From Lepidonotus clava (taxonomy: Eukaryota; Annelida; Polychaeta; Phyllodocida; Polynoidae): DNA of 64,000 nucleotides. The stretch lies in contig OW387136.1 of the NCBI GenBank assembly GCA_936440205.1, positions 14,356,788 to 14,420,787 on the forward strand, in the 5' to 3' direction. Below, piece by piece: positions 47,701 to 59,588 of the stretch (positions within the stretch are counted from its first letter, which is position 1; the number at the start of each line of letters is the position of its first letter). The notes below the pieces were generated by a model. It saw only the letters and a program-made list of their open reading frames with translations. It was not told the origin of the DNA and ran no database searches. The position numbers and the translations under genes are program-made.

Positions 47701-47862
47701 CAGTGGCGGATTTAGAGGGGACGCGCATCCCCCCCCCCCCCCCCCTTTTTTTTTGGGCCAAATTTAGAATGTAAAATTCGGCCAAAAAGGAAATAAGGAA
47801 TATATATTACAATAGCGCCCCCCCCCCCTTTTATTTTTTTCAAAACCATGGATCCGGCGCTG
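47701..47862. mobile_element. hAT-type miniature element
   Basis: Left end CAGTGGCGGATTTAGAG, right end CATGGATCCGGCGCTG, 162 bp, with C-rich runs inside both ends. It is closely related to the 30.2-kb copy. Confidence 0.7.
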
Positions 47863-48131
47863 ATGAAAGAGGAAAAGATGTATCAAAGCTTTTCTATTTT
47901 GTGATTCCATTTTGGGCAAGATGGGGGAAACTGTATTTGGGAATTGTATCTTGTTTTATTTCAGGCAAGGCTCCGTACATGTAGGGTATCATCTGTTTCG
48001 TAGCCCCCGTCCAAATTACGATAAAAAATAAATAAACAACCAAAGCAAAAAAATAGTGAAGTAATCTAATAAGTAAATAAATGGTTGAATAAGCAGTCTT
48101 TCATTAATCTTTAATAGATAAATCCACTCAC

Positions 48132-48432
48132 CTGTGTAGACCTGGCCGGGGGTGTAGCGGTCACCTGCCGACGTCCCGGCTACCTTGATCCGGAACCCAT
48201 TATCTCCGGGGGTCTTACTAGCATGGGTGTCGGCCGGGATCCGGGAGCACACGCCCCGGGCCCTGGAGGAGGCCCCTCCTCCAGGGCCGGCCGGGGGTGG
48301 CACGGCCACTGCCCCCGCCCCGGCCCGGCTCCCCTCCCCGGCCACCCCGGCCACGACTACGGCCAACACGGCGAGGGCCAGGACGGTCCTCCGCCCGGCC
48401 CAGCCCCTCTCCCCCTCCGCCGGTGGGGACAT
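48132..48432 (-). CDS. SPON1: F-spondin (SPON1-like), coding exon 1: signal peptide and start of Reeler domain
   Basis: F-spondin is a secreted extracellular-matrix adhesion protein involved in axon guidance. This exon starts at an ATG with A at -3. Residues 16-32 form a hydrophobic segment (TVLALAVLAVVVAGVAG) typical of a signal peptide, followed by a Gly/Ala/Pro-rich linker. The Reeler domain begins near Cys62 (GVCSRIPADTH), followed by GDNGFRIKVAG and RYTPGQVYT, which parallel human F-spondin (GYCSRI, FSLRVEG, FYKPGTSY). The exon ends at a donor ACACAG|GTGAGT in phase 1. Read on past the donor, the frame stays open only as intron. The G+C-rich composition contrasts sharply with the AT-rich intron. 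The linker between signal peptide and Reeler is longer and more repetitive than in vertebrates. The family assignment rests on this exon joining in phase with the next four. Confidence 0.9.
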
Positions 48433-48800
48433 AATCCCTCTCCTCTGCTCCCGGGGAAGGTCCGACTACGGTAGATTAACGACCCTTTCTTCCAGTCCTT
48501 TGGAGGTACAGAGAATATCCTCAGGGCCTCCTGGGTGGCCTGTCCTTTTGAGAGGTTATTTCTCTGGGGGCTGCAGATTGGTGGGTTAGTTGTGGTGGCA
48601 CCAATCTCCGTCGTATAACCCCTATTGCTTGGGGGCTGCTACCGACGACTGACTGTTGAATCTATGCTGGAGGGGTTGACTGGTAGGCAGGTTGGTCGGT
48701 GGGATGGTTGGGGGATCTGTTTAGTGTGGGGAAGTAACACTAGGGAGCAGGGTGGAGCCTCCAGCACTTTTACTGTTCGTTATTGACACATGATGGCGCC
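48433..48800 (-). promoter_or_regulatory. Probable F-spondin 5' UTR and promoter region
   Basis: The 370 bases upstream of the F-spondin start codon are GC-richer than the flanks, with several CpG and G-rich runs. A CCAAT box in gene orientation lies at 48577-48581, about 145 bases from the ATG, and an inverted one at about 48602. No TATA box is visible. The transcription start is not defined, and an additional upstream 5' UTR exon cannot be excluded. Confidence 0.4.
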
Positions 48801-50500
48801 ACTATTCTTGAATGATATCAAATGTGAAAATATTGAAAAATTATGTCTCGTAGATTCTACCTACTGATATGAATTGCTTATTTTGTCTTCTTTCACATGT
48901 TTGCATTTTTATTCTACAAAATTGCGCTCCCTAATTTTCTTTGACCAAGATACTTAATCTTAATGGTCAGTAGACTACCGTGGTAAATATAATTATACTT
49001 TTGTATCCAGGTTTTAAAAAAGATAATAAATCTGCTGGAATGCTCTTTAAGAAGCGTATTTTGATAGTTTTAACCTATAGGCCTATTGTTTACATAGGAT
49101 GGTACATTGTATGTGTTTGTAATGATGACAGAAAAAAAATAAAGCAAATGGACAATTGTGGCTACCATAGTCGAGTACCTAGTATTGGAAAATAAAACAT
49201 TTAATTCATCTAATTTTAGTTCAATTTCTTGGACATGCTTCATTTATGGAGACTTCATAATATTCACTCATGTAAACAGTTTTATGCGTTGTGGAATAGC
49301 GCAGGAAGATCTTATTGGGGAAAATACGTGAATACCACCTGGGATGAGGTACTACATTCTTACTTTACCTTTGTTAGATTATAATGTGCTTTGAGGAAAT
49401 ACCACAAAATAATCATTGTGCTTTTTAAGATTACAACGTCGATACTTTTATTTCGTTCTTGATCATATACCTTCTTTTTAATTCTATTTCTCGTTGGCGG
49501 TGAGTTTAAATGATCTCATACTCAAATTAGTTAATGTTTCATGTTCTGTAATACTTCTCGTGAGATTCTTATTTGGGTTATATTATATTTCAAAATAATC
49601 AATACCAATGAAAACTGAAATACAACGAAGTTAAATCAGCAATATAATTAGGTAACATTCCAATCCAAGGTTAGATTGGATTGAATAAGTAACAACTCGT
49701 TGGATTTTTTTTTTCCAAATTTATTTCCGTAAAAAACTACCATTTACATTTACACCTATTGCTCCGTGTGTATCTCCAGACCGATGCCCTTCGAAGGAAG
49801 GCATCACCACACAAATTGTAAAAAGAAATCAGCAATAAAAATAAAAAAGAAACACAAACATACTACGCTCATCTCGTAGATAATGATAAGGATCAATTAG
49901 TTCTACAGTAATAAATATTCACGACACAAAGTTCTATCGCCATTCACTGCATTATCTTTTTCATCATCAAATACAAACATGAAACGAGTGAATACATCTG
50001 CTGACTATATATAATAAGGTGTTCCTGACTAAGAATTGGGAAGAAAACAAGAAGCCTGCCATCATATATTTCATATATGCTTGCCATCGTGGTCCCAGGT
50101 TTAAATAGAAACGTATTGACAGTATTGACAGTGTGACGCCTATGTTTTAGCATTGAATGGGAATTATTCAGACACTGACAGTGACTTAGGCCTAGACATA
50201 TTAGAACTCAGATGTAATATTTTGATGGTAGGTCGGAAAAAATGACACTATAGTGACAATTTCACAAATCTTTTAATGTTTGGATCATAAATAACTGCTT
50301 TCGGAGCCTCCATAATACATTGACAGTGTTGGAGGGGGCTTAGGCCTAGCCTATCTGAGCCCCGAGTCCAGTCATTTTTTCATACCATATGTAAAATATT
50401 ATTGCAAGCGTTTCCAGGCCTAAAATGATCAATATAGGACCTTGAGATATAGAAGAACATAGACATATACATGAATTTCATTTTGATAGGCCTAATAAGG
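48801..50500. other. Intergenic stretch between F-spondin promoter and the 50.5-51.2-kb GC cluster
   Basis: AT-rich with no recognised exon or repeat. An ATGATGGCGCC YY1-like core lies at about 48790 at its edge. Short open frames here lack support. Confidence 0.6.
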
Positions 50501-50522
50501 TCTAAATAATTATTTTTGAGAG

Positions 50523-50600
50523 GTGTGGGGAGGAGGACTCCTCCGCATCGACCCGGCGAGGAGAAGACTGTCAGTGTGAGTCTGCTTACCGTGTCAAGGC
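50523..50600. repeat. GC-rich module, copy 1 of 2
   Basis: Contains GTGGGGAGGAGGACTCCTCC then CATCGACCCGGCG and AGACTGTCAGTGT. The same order recurs at 50738-50815. GGAGGA and TCCTCC can form a 6-bp stem. On the minus strand both copies carry an acceptor-like ACTGACAG| or GTGACAG|. Confidence 0.7.
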
Positions 50601-50737
50601 TGAACCCTCCTTGTGTCCGATCGATCCAATGTCTTTGCATTCAATATGAACGCATGTTTCAGGGCATTTCATGCGTTAGTATGCGTAGATTATCCATAAT
50701 TAAACGTGTAGAACTTGATTAATTCCAGATATTCAGG

Positions 50738-50815
50738 CGTGGGGAGGAGGACTCCTCCGTATCGACCTCGCGGACCCGGCGGGCTGCTGAGGAGACTGTC
50801 ACTGTCATCTCTTCG
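50738..50815. repeat. GC-rich module, copy 2 of 2
   Basis: A copy of the 50523 module with a small GC-rich insertion. It lies directly 3' (in minus sense) of the 68-codon frame at 50805-51011. In the minus sense both copies read VD(A/T)EESSSP in one frame, hinting at duplicated terminal exons, but no consistent donor sites were found. Confidence 0.65.
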
Positions 50816-51011
50816 CCTCGGTAAATCCGAATGGCGCCATTTCTTTGATCACGAACTTAAATCCATATTTGATGAAAAATACTCCATGCGATGCTAATAT
50901 AGAGGTCCACACGAATGTCTGGACAGCAGGTTTTCGTGGAGGAAGGCCGATTTCGTGTGTAAATACGGGTGCATAGGTCGGTGGCAGCATGGCGGCCGGG
51001 TTCTTCTTCAT
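50805..51011 (-). CDS. Candidate small membrane protein, 68 codons, unidentified
   Basis: I do not recognise this frame. It begins MKKNPAAMLPPTYAPVF and has one hydrophobic stretch, about residues 31-54 (AVQTFVWTSILASHGVFFIK and following), then a basic and amphipathic end (FVIKEMAPFGFTEAKR). Size and layout recall small single-pass mitochondrial or ER proteins. It starts only about 20 bases below the first E-box of the promoter-like block at 51031-51200. A second in-frame ATG at codon 8 is an alternative start. Codon composition is moderate GC, unlike the neighbouring AT-rich spacer. It could be complete, a first exon, or chance. The promoter position is the main argument in favour. Confidence 0.35.
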   Translation of the reverse strand: MKKNPAAMLPPTYAPVFTHEIGLPPRKPAVQTFVWTSILASHGVFFIKYGFKFVIKEMAPFGFTEAKR

Positions 51012-51030
51012 CCTGCTCGAAGCACCCGGG

Positions 51031-51200
51031 TAGTCACGTGGTACGAAAGGAGGACGCTGATTGGTCGACGGCCCCGACAGCGATATGCAAATGAGATGTC
51101 ACGTGATCGAGAGGAGGGCGCTGATTGGTCGACGCCTCATTAAATATTCACAAGTTCAAGGCCGAAAGTCACGTGATCGAATGAAGAACGCTCATTGGTC
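51031..51200. promoter_or_regulatory. Triple tandem E-box + CCAAT promoter modules
   Basis: Three modules each contain GTCACGTG followed 24-25 bp later by ATTGG within CATTGGTCGACG or GATTGGTCGACG. E-boxes begin at 51035, 51100 and 51170; ATTGG begins at 51060, 51124 and 51194. Periods are 65 and 70 bp. An octamer ATGCAAAT lies at 51085-51092, and an E2F-like TTCCCGCC follows at about 51218. USF/TFE-class bHLH factors and NF-Y are the expected binders. The CCAAT boxes read in the minus direction, pointing toward the frame at 50805-51011. A divergent second transcript is possible. Confidence 0.6.
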
Positions 51201-51259
51201 GACGGGCCAAGCCTCCTCTTCCCGCCGACCCGAGAGGCTGGCAGGCGCTTTTCTGTAAA

Positions 51260-54200
51260 ATGGGACTCAGAAACATGGCCCGAAAACGTATTAATACTGA
51301 ATATATCGTTCCAGTATGCTAAACGGGACGGGTTGAGATGTTTTCTGGTATCCTGATATTAATTTTTAGGCTGTAAGCCATTAAACTTAACCTCCGAAAC
51401 TGTTGACCAAATGGCCTGTTTGGGGCTTTTTTGGTAGTGAAAGTAGGTAAGAAAAGATGGCGAAAACGCGTCATAACTAACGGTCTTAGCAAAGCCTAGA
51501 ATTCGTGGCCTTGGGGCCCACGAATAATAAAATAAGGCAGTGGGGTTTGGAGGGAGGAAAATATCTCCCAGCCGAGATGTACATGATCAGCTTTCACCAA
51601 AACAAACAATTTAAAAGAAATTTACATCAATGTAGATTTTCACATGATTTTCTTTTTTTGCCAGAGCGACCCAACGGTCGAAGTTTGAGTAGCAAACATG
51701 TATGTCATGAAACGACTGAATTACATATGTAATTTGTATTTGATAAAACATGCACACACGTTCACGAATAGAGCGATTTAAAGTCTGGATACCAGACTGC
51801 AGGGTGGTTAAGTTATATGCAGTATTAATGGGGACTTACTGCTAGAGAATATAGGGAAGTCAGGCTGGGATTTGAAAATCACGGAAAACTGAAAATAATG
51901 GAAAGAAATTAGACTGGGATCTAAAACACTAAGAAAGCCACGAAAATTATTTAAGCCAAATGTTTTAGCTTTTGAAAATTCCAGAGATCATATTGCCTTG
52001 TTTCCTTTTAAAGCAAGACCCTTTCCTACAAGACATAGTATATTTCTAGCAATTAAATAGAGACTGGGCAGACAATTTCAGTGAATTTAATCCGTGCAAA
52101 CGGTTCACCAAATCTTTTTCAAATCCTACAATAGTTTCTAACACAATAGAGGTGCGAATTAAGTGAGAATCTACCAACAGAGTGCACGCTGAATCAGAGT
52201 AGTGTGAACCCTTACCAAAAAGGGTGGGCTCATGCCAAGTTTTTAGGGTAGGGCTGTCTATATGTACAACAAGAGAGAGAAAACCAAGGAAGATTATGCC
52301 CAGATACAATCAAAGCAGATGTAAGTTAGATTTTTTCTTTTCATCAAAATTTATAGTTGAATAGATCTGAATAAAATGACACTTTTCAAACATTAATGTG
52401 ATTCTTGTTACGTCACTATTTGTTTGAAAAAGCACATAAGAAAAGTACATTATATGCATATAATATACGTTTCTCGTGTTTTTTGTATCAATGAAGGGCC
52501 AGTGGACTTAAACTCAACCAGAAATTTAACAAACATTTACTGCCATATTGAAACAGGCCAAGTAATATATTGGTAAGGAAGGATAGGGGACTGGGAGGCA
52601 TTGTAGTTAAACAGTAACAGAAACAATCACAAACTAGATGGATTAAGGAGTAGAGTTTAACATGAAGTCTTTTCAATGTGTATCTTCACTGATACCAGAA
52701 CACAACACTTCTAAAAACAAACAAACAACAAACAATTATCATGGGACACTTCAAGTTGCTTAATCACTAATAAATAGCATTTTCCTTCAATTTGATGTCA
52801 CATTTCCTCGTTTGTACCTAAACTTAGTTTATAGGTAACAAAGGAAACATTTGACCACACTACATGAATGAACATCACTGTTTGAAAAAGAAAATTATGG
52901 ACATTAACTTATCATTTCAATGAGGGCTATGAAATGGCTACAAATCTAAGCTGCTAGAGCTAGGTTTCAGGTAAAAACTCACAATTATGCTTGACACAGA
53001 TTGCCCAACTAGAGTGTGAAAACTGCTCATTTGGGCTGCACTAAAAAATAGGTTTTTGTGGATATCTAACCAATAAAAAATGGCAAGTGCTATACATATG
53101 TTCATCACCATATTCACTTTAAAAAAGGGAAGTTTTGCCAATATATTACATTCCTGAAAATGTGACACAAAAATCTCATGGGTCTTGATATCATTTCACA
53201 CTTCTAACACTCTATATATATAAACATGTGACACTTATTTCAGTAAATAACTCTCATAGATACCTCACAAAATCCAGGTACTCTTTTACCTATGGGTACA
53301 AAACAGTGCAAGTTTTCTCTTCACACAAATTCATTATCTACATGAAACAATGTACATTTAAACACATATGATCTCAATGGCCACATATCCACACATTTGA
53401 CCACTAGTGGAGAGGGTTTTTAAGAGAGGCTCAAGGAGAACACTGCTCCAATCTAATTTCCAGTTAGGAAATGATTCCAGTGTAAGACTGAAAAAGCCTC
53501 TTGGGAACTTTGAATGCCGATTAAAGGCGTGTTTTTGGTTTTAATCAATACGTAATTTGCACTTTGTACATGGGACTGGTGCCTGGCAGGCTTGGGATAG
53601 CACTTGGGTTTAGGTGGGCAGGGGCAGGTTTCAAAATGAAAGGTCAGCACAAATAAGTTCCTTACAAGGTCATTGCAATGTCATCACAAAGTCACAGGCA
53701 GGTTTTCGATGCTACAATGGCTTAGTGTATTGGTAACATAAATAGCATGCAAAGGCGTGGAAAAGAAAATACTAATGATTTCATACTGAGGCGATTTCCA
53801 GACAATTCACACAGTATGGCGAAGAAAGGGAAGCTGAATTAACCGTAGACATCTCAACCCTTTGGTTTATAATAATATCAATATTAAGTGTAAGCCATGG
53901 GTACAGGGAGACAAACTAGAAAAGTTAAAGAAGGGCAAAGACAATATTAACATTTGTATTTTAGTGGCCAGCTGAAAATGTCAAAGGGTTCACAATTTCT
54001 AATAGAGTCGGGCGGGAATTGGTTCTTGGTATATGACAAAAATCTCTGTGAAAAATCTCATACTTGCAAGATACTGAGCATAATTCCACTCAAACAGCAC
54101 AACAGACATTTAGAGAAAGCTGGGTTTGCACAGTATATCTAGACAGAGTACAAGGTGGGTACAAATAGTGTGATTTTTTTACTCATTTATGATGGATATA

Positions 54201-57200
54201 CTTGGTCAGAACTGGTCCAGACCTACCCTGTATATTTAAAATATGTTCACATGAGCTTATTTTGTGAATGAACACCCATGGTTTGCTGGTTCAAGGTTTG
54301 TGTCACTTTTCATTCAAATAATTTTGACAAATAACAGCTTGACTGAGAGAGGAAAGCATCAGCAGTGCTTTTGGAGGTAATAATGGGAAATTTGTGCTGA
54401 TAAACAGTGATATACTTTATGAAATGCCACAAGGAGAATAATTTTGTGTAAGTTCGAAAGGTTCTTAAATGTCATAGATGAAAATAAGGCATACTTTTGG
54501 AGGCATGGAACTTAAGACTTAATTGGGCACAGTAACTTAACATTCTGCCCATACAATGTTCATAATTTAAGTTTAAAGTGTATGTCACATTGTCAGCAAA
54601 AAAGTTGAAGGATTTGGGGCAAAAAATACTTAATTTAGATTTTTGATAACATTTTTCCCATATGTTGCATGTAGGAGAATATGATGGTTGTGTGGTGATA
54701 GTTAACCAAATGCTACAGAGGACCAAACTGTGGAAATGAAACAGAAAATGATCCTTCTGGTAATTTCCTTTAAAAAATATCATGCATGCATCATTTATAC
54801 CAAACTGATAAATTGTCTAACACATCTTGACATGCCTTATTCAAACATCAAACGATAATGCTTGGGTAACACCATATCTAAATATCATCCTATCATGTGA
54901 CTGACACGCAACAGACACTTTCGACAAACGTTTCTTAAAACGGATGGCTTTAGATAATAATATAATCGCAATACTGGCTGGAAGCTGGAGATACTCTACT
55001 ACTATAATATATGCAGGTGCAATCCGTCTTCTTTTTAACTCATTTCTAAAATTTTGTAATATTACAATTCTGAATGGTTTTACCAACTTTTTCACCAACT
55101 TGACTGAAATATGAATGAATAACTTTGGATGCTGAGAGCTATAATTTAAGTATAATTTAAGATATTTTGTATGTCAGCGAAAGACAATGTAAACTTTAGC
55201 ATAGTCACATACCCTAATGAACCTGCTCCTCAGAGCTGAATATTGGTATACAAAACTCGCACTGATGACTTTGATGCCATCCAAAGTGAATGGGTTAAAA
55301 AATGAGAAATCACTTAAAGTAACACTGGAGGCAAATAGTGTGGTAAACTCCCCTTCTTCATATCACCATGATTACTGTGAAAGAAACGCATCAAGCATTT
55401 CAGTTTTCAACAAACATGACTTAAGGCTTCCTTTCACCTAGTTCTTCATTTTTGCCTATTTTTTTCAGATGTCCCTAATAGCATGCACAGCCTTTGCAGG
55501 TATTATTAAAAGGTAAAAATATTAGAATATCACCATGTGTTATCTAGGAAACTGTATGCATATTTGTGATGGGTCTCTGCTACAAATGCCACACAGAAAA
55601 TAAATCTCTGGTTTACACTGCTTTGTACTTCTACGGTGTGTGCTTTTCATTCAAGAGGGTTGTGATTGAGTGTTGATAGAAATATGGTAAGACGATTGGC
55701 ACAAGTTGTGCAATTTGTACCCACAAGATAACGAGGTATGAATACCTGATGATGACAACTTGTGGAAATCTTGCTGCCTGATGAGAGATGCTGCCTTTAT
55801 ATTTGGGGTGTGTTTCCCTGGGTTTGGTCTGTACCCTGACATGCATGAATGGATTGCACACACATTCAGTCTGAAGTAGGCAGATTTTCCTTGGGTACGC
55901 GCTTGCAACTTTTTCTCATTTTCCATTTTTCCCAATTTGATATGTGAAATATCTAGTCAATTTGCCTAATTCTATGAGTAAAATCACAATGGGATTAAAT
56001 TAAACAATATATCCCTCTTTATGTACCAGAATACTTTTGGTTGCTGATATCTAGTGTATTCACTAAACTGACCCCAAGCAGTTGATATTGGATTCAGAAT
56101 TTAGCAAAAGGCAAGCGCGTACCTAGTTACTCTATATCATTGGACAGCTGCACTTTCTTGCACATAGTCAATTTCACAGATTAGCTATATATATATAAAC
56201 ATCTTAAAGGTGGTCACAATTGTTCTTTGATCTTTCACAAGCTCTTTGCTTGAAGTAGTTCATGTGCCGTTCGAGAGAAAAAATGAAATATATTACGCTC
56301 TAACATTTTCGAGAATAAACACAAAACTGGACCACTTTACTTTTAGATATTTGCATCATTTGTACACACAGGAATTAGCACGTTTCCCTCCTGAAAATAT
56401 CAGACAAAGGATTTTAAACCTTGTTCAACACACACGCAAACTGTTTTACTCTTTGTAAATAAACCTTGCATCATTCAAGCTGAAATCGACCCATATTGCT
56501 GAAATGGGAAGAACTTGAGTTGGAAGGTTCTGATTTCCTTTCACTATATTTATTCCACTGTTGCCAATGCACACTGTGAGGGTTGTTGGGTGATAACATT
56601 TCCTGAAGGCATACTTTAACACTGAATGGTAGATGTTGCAGCAGTCTGGTAGCTTCATGGGTAGCAGGTTATTTGTTTCTGTGCTTTGAACACTGCAGGA
56701 TTCAATACACCAATTCTCAGTGATATTTTCAATATTTCACCACTGCCTTGGTACATACACATATAATCTCTAGTTTTATGGTTGGAGTGCAATTGGATCC
56801 TATGTATAAATCACATATCAGTAGCATTTCTGAGGAATATTAACTTACAGTACCATATGACAATCGTAACTGTTTAGTATAAGTATAGAACAAATAGTGT
56901 GTATATCTAATTACTGCCCTAATTTATTGTTTTCTTATTCATTATTTCTAGTTTTTTTGTCTTAAATATAGGTAAAATAAATTATACTTGCTATTAAATT
57001 AGAAGTGTATCTATAGGATTATGACATGAGATTACGTTTTACAATCTTAACTTGTTACTTTATGGGTGCATGGGCAACATCAGCGATCTTGATTACTGCT
57101 TATACTTTGGATAATTCTCTCAGTGGCATCACTCAGTAGTACTTGTTAATAGTGGCAGGTGTACATCTGTAAAGCTATAAGGCCACACAATTTCAATTTA

Positions 57201-58140
57201 TCTTTTTTTCTGGAGTGTCTCATTCAAAATTCTGTCTCAACCTAAAAGGTATAAATTTTGTATAGAAATAGATTATTGAATTAAAGTTATATTATTGTAT
57301 ACATAGAATTGTAAAATACTTTTAACAACCTTACTGATAGTTTAGACTTGATCTGAAAGACCTGATCAATCCATGATCAGGAAAACTGTGTATTATTAAT
57401 ATTTTACATCGTTTTTCTGTAATGTTCTTTTGTTTCCAGAATAAAAGAATTTCTGTATTGGCCAGAAACAAATTTTGTTTTCACTATTTTCTAGAAACTG
57501 AGTAATATGAATTTATGGTAGCAGACAATGGTGGTATGAGAGGCTTGCAAAGATTGGTGACCTTTTGCAGACTCGTGAAGTTCGATGAGAATCATAAACC
57601 CTTATATTTGCAGAGTTGTGGAAACCAAGTAGCCTATGAGCCTTATTATTGTGGTGTAATACTTGCAGAAGTTTCTAGATCATGCACTCCTTTCTCGTTG
57701 AACCACGTGAGGGTATACAGTGAGCCTTGAATTCCTCACAGTGTGTCGAGACTTGACTGAAGCCTTGATTGAAGTTCGTCTTGCCACATGCCCACATTTG
57801 TACTGGCAAACAAAACTTGTCTCCAACCTATGGTTCATGGTTTGCTTTCACTAGTTCATTCAACCATACAACCAATTTGTGGTTAATCAATACATAATGA
57901 CCTGAATTTGTTGGTAATATAGATAAGATAGATATGGTTTTTGTTTTGTCTCCATCTGTTCACAGTTAAAGTACATTCGATAATAACATTGAATATGAAT
58001 AATAATAATAGCAATATATTATCCCTGATTTCGTTGAGGTGATCTTGTTGGTTCATCAGCCTTCCCATATTCCCAGTGCCCAAATCTCTCTCTCCATCCC
58101 TTCTCCCCCCATCCCCACCCCACCCATCTCCGTCTCTTCC
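51260..58140. other. Long AT-rich stretch without recognisable genes
   Basis: No family-recognisable exon, SINE or TIR element was seen. Microsatellites are nearly absent. Part of it could be the extended 3' UTR or intron of a neighbouring minus-strand gene, but nothing in the sequence decides this. Confidence 0.5.
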
Positions 58141-58149
58141 AGCTTTGCA

Positions 58150-58670
58150 TTACTAGGTCCCAGAGTTGAGTTTCTAGGTCACAGTAATATGTTTAGGTCA
58201 CAGTATCAAATTGCCAGTTCACAGCACTGCTCTGCTGTGACACAATGTTCACTGCCACAAATAAGCCACCAATTCACAGGATGCAGCATCGAGTTGCTTG
58301 CTCAGAGGATCTTCTTGCTGTGAACTTTGTTTCCCCCCTCCCCGAACATACATTCGACAGTATCTTGCAGCTCCCAGTATCTTCTTGCTATAATAAAGCA
58401 TTCTGTCGCTACGATGCAACATTCTACTTCAGGTCACAGCATATTTCTATCAAACTGCAATTTTGCTTAAACGATGTTCCAATATCTCACTGTAAAGACA
58501 CAGCATTCTGCTGGTATATCACAGCATCCTATTGGTACGTCACAGCATCAGGTTGCTATGGCACAGCATTTAATTGCCACTTCAGTGCATCCCATTGCAG
58601 TGCTACAGTATTTGTGGCTGCGTCACAGGCCTGCAGTAATACCTGAGGATTGGAAGCTGTGATGTCACAG
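58150..58670. repeat. Imperfect 21-bp minisatellite (TCACAGCAT units)
   Basis: Units of the form TCACAGCAT..(T/G)TTGGTA(T/C)G recur every about 20-22 bp, clearest at 58430-58630 and decayed at 58150-58320. Because 21 is a multiple of three, a plus-strand frame stays open over 133 codons with a 7-residue periodicity (TASYWYV, TASGCYG). I regard this as a by-product of the repeat. The array directly follows the stop codon of the minus-strand exon at 58672, so it lies in that gene's probable 3' UTR. Confidence 0.75.
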
Positions 58671-58671
58671 C

Positions 58672-58819
58672 TCACTTCCTTCGATGTTTCCGGTAGCGAT
58701 GTCGGGCATAGATGGAGGGGTGGAGGCGGTGGACCGTGTCGCGGGGCAGGCTGGACAGAGGCAATGTCTGCTGGCGAAGATCGTTCATCTCACTCTCTGG
58801 CACCCAGGAGTCAGGCAGT
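58672..58819 (-). CDS. Last coding exon of unidentified minus-strand gene (end of chromo-like domain, basic tail)
   Basis: Acceptor CCCTTTAG| opens the exon and TGA at 58672-58674 ends it. It encodes (I)[20 protein letters not shown], then LSSLPRDTVHRLHPSIY, then the basic end ARHRYRKHRRK. Together with the preceding exon it gives [25 protein letters not shown]. This resembles the core of chromo domains (GKxxYLVKWKGxxxxxxTWEPExxL), with W, D-S-W and P-E at matching places. The second cage aromatic is not obvious. GC content is much higher than the surroundings. It is a host-type spliced gene as drawn. A domesticated transposon-derived chromo domain is an alternative. The upstream exons were not located. 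Confidence 0.6.
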
Positions 58820-59588
58820 CTAAAGGGATACAACAAAATCTACTGAAACAAGGTTTCCATTTCACAGGTGCAAGTGTTTAGACATGACACGGGACAGAGT
58901 TTTCTTTCCTTTTTAGTTTTTCTCGTTACGTCGAACAATTTACACCACGTACTCTATTAAGGTTTTCTTCTCAGATTTTTATGAAACTATAAACTCAATA
59001 TCATACTGACAAAATTTCGCACCATTGATCACATATATGACTGGCGTTCTTAACTTAAAAGTCATTATCTTTTTATCATTATCATTGTTTTGCTTTTTGT
59101 TCATTCCCTTGAAAAAGAAGAAAAATCATAATAAACTTTTCACTTTAACTTTGACTCATGACTCGGGATTTATTTTAGAATTCGACGGACACGGTGAAGC
59201 ATTCTGGTAAAGCGTTGTTGAAAGCAAACAACAGGAAACCTAAGAAAAACTTCATAGTGTAACTTATACTATCCGAATATAACGACTACTAAATTATCAG
59301 GAATAAATTGAAAAAAACATCCTGTAATCCAAACCAGCTTTTGTTATAAGAGAGGTGCAGGAAAAGTCCACCAGTTTTTCCTCACTATTCTTTATACACT
59401 CTTTAGAATTTATTGGACCAAACCAGAAAAAAATATGTGGTTTCAGAGGTTCAACTTAAAACTTTTCACACTGTAAGAAACGCCAATTTCACTCAATGAT
59501 AAGAAACGCCTGTTTCACTCAATGATAATTACGATCATTAGAGATTCCTTTTAAAAAAAGACAGTGTGGAAATGGTATTAAGTCTTAC

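Larger units (their letters stand above)
31961..48131 (-). other. F-spondin intron 1 (16 kb)
   Basis: First coding intron. It contains the decayed exon-2 acceptor duplications next to exon 2, a palindromic foldback element at 36.0 kb, hAT-type elements at 37.1, 41.0, 41.7 and 47.7 kb, and a degenerate tandem repeat at 45 kb. Stretches 33.1-36.0, 37.3-41.0, 42.8-44.9 and 45.4-47.6 kb show no recognisable exon. Confidence 0.8.

Noticed and set aside
48223-48589. Plus-strand frames opposite F-spondin exon 1
   Set aside because: Shadows of the GC-rich minus-strand coding exon.
58245-58646. 133-codon plus-strand frame at the 3' end of the chromo-like gene
   Set aside because: Explained by the 21-bp repeat period keeping the frame open. 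The residues have repeat-derived periodicity only.
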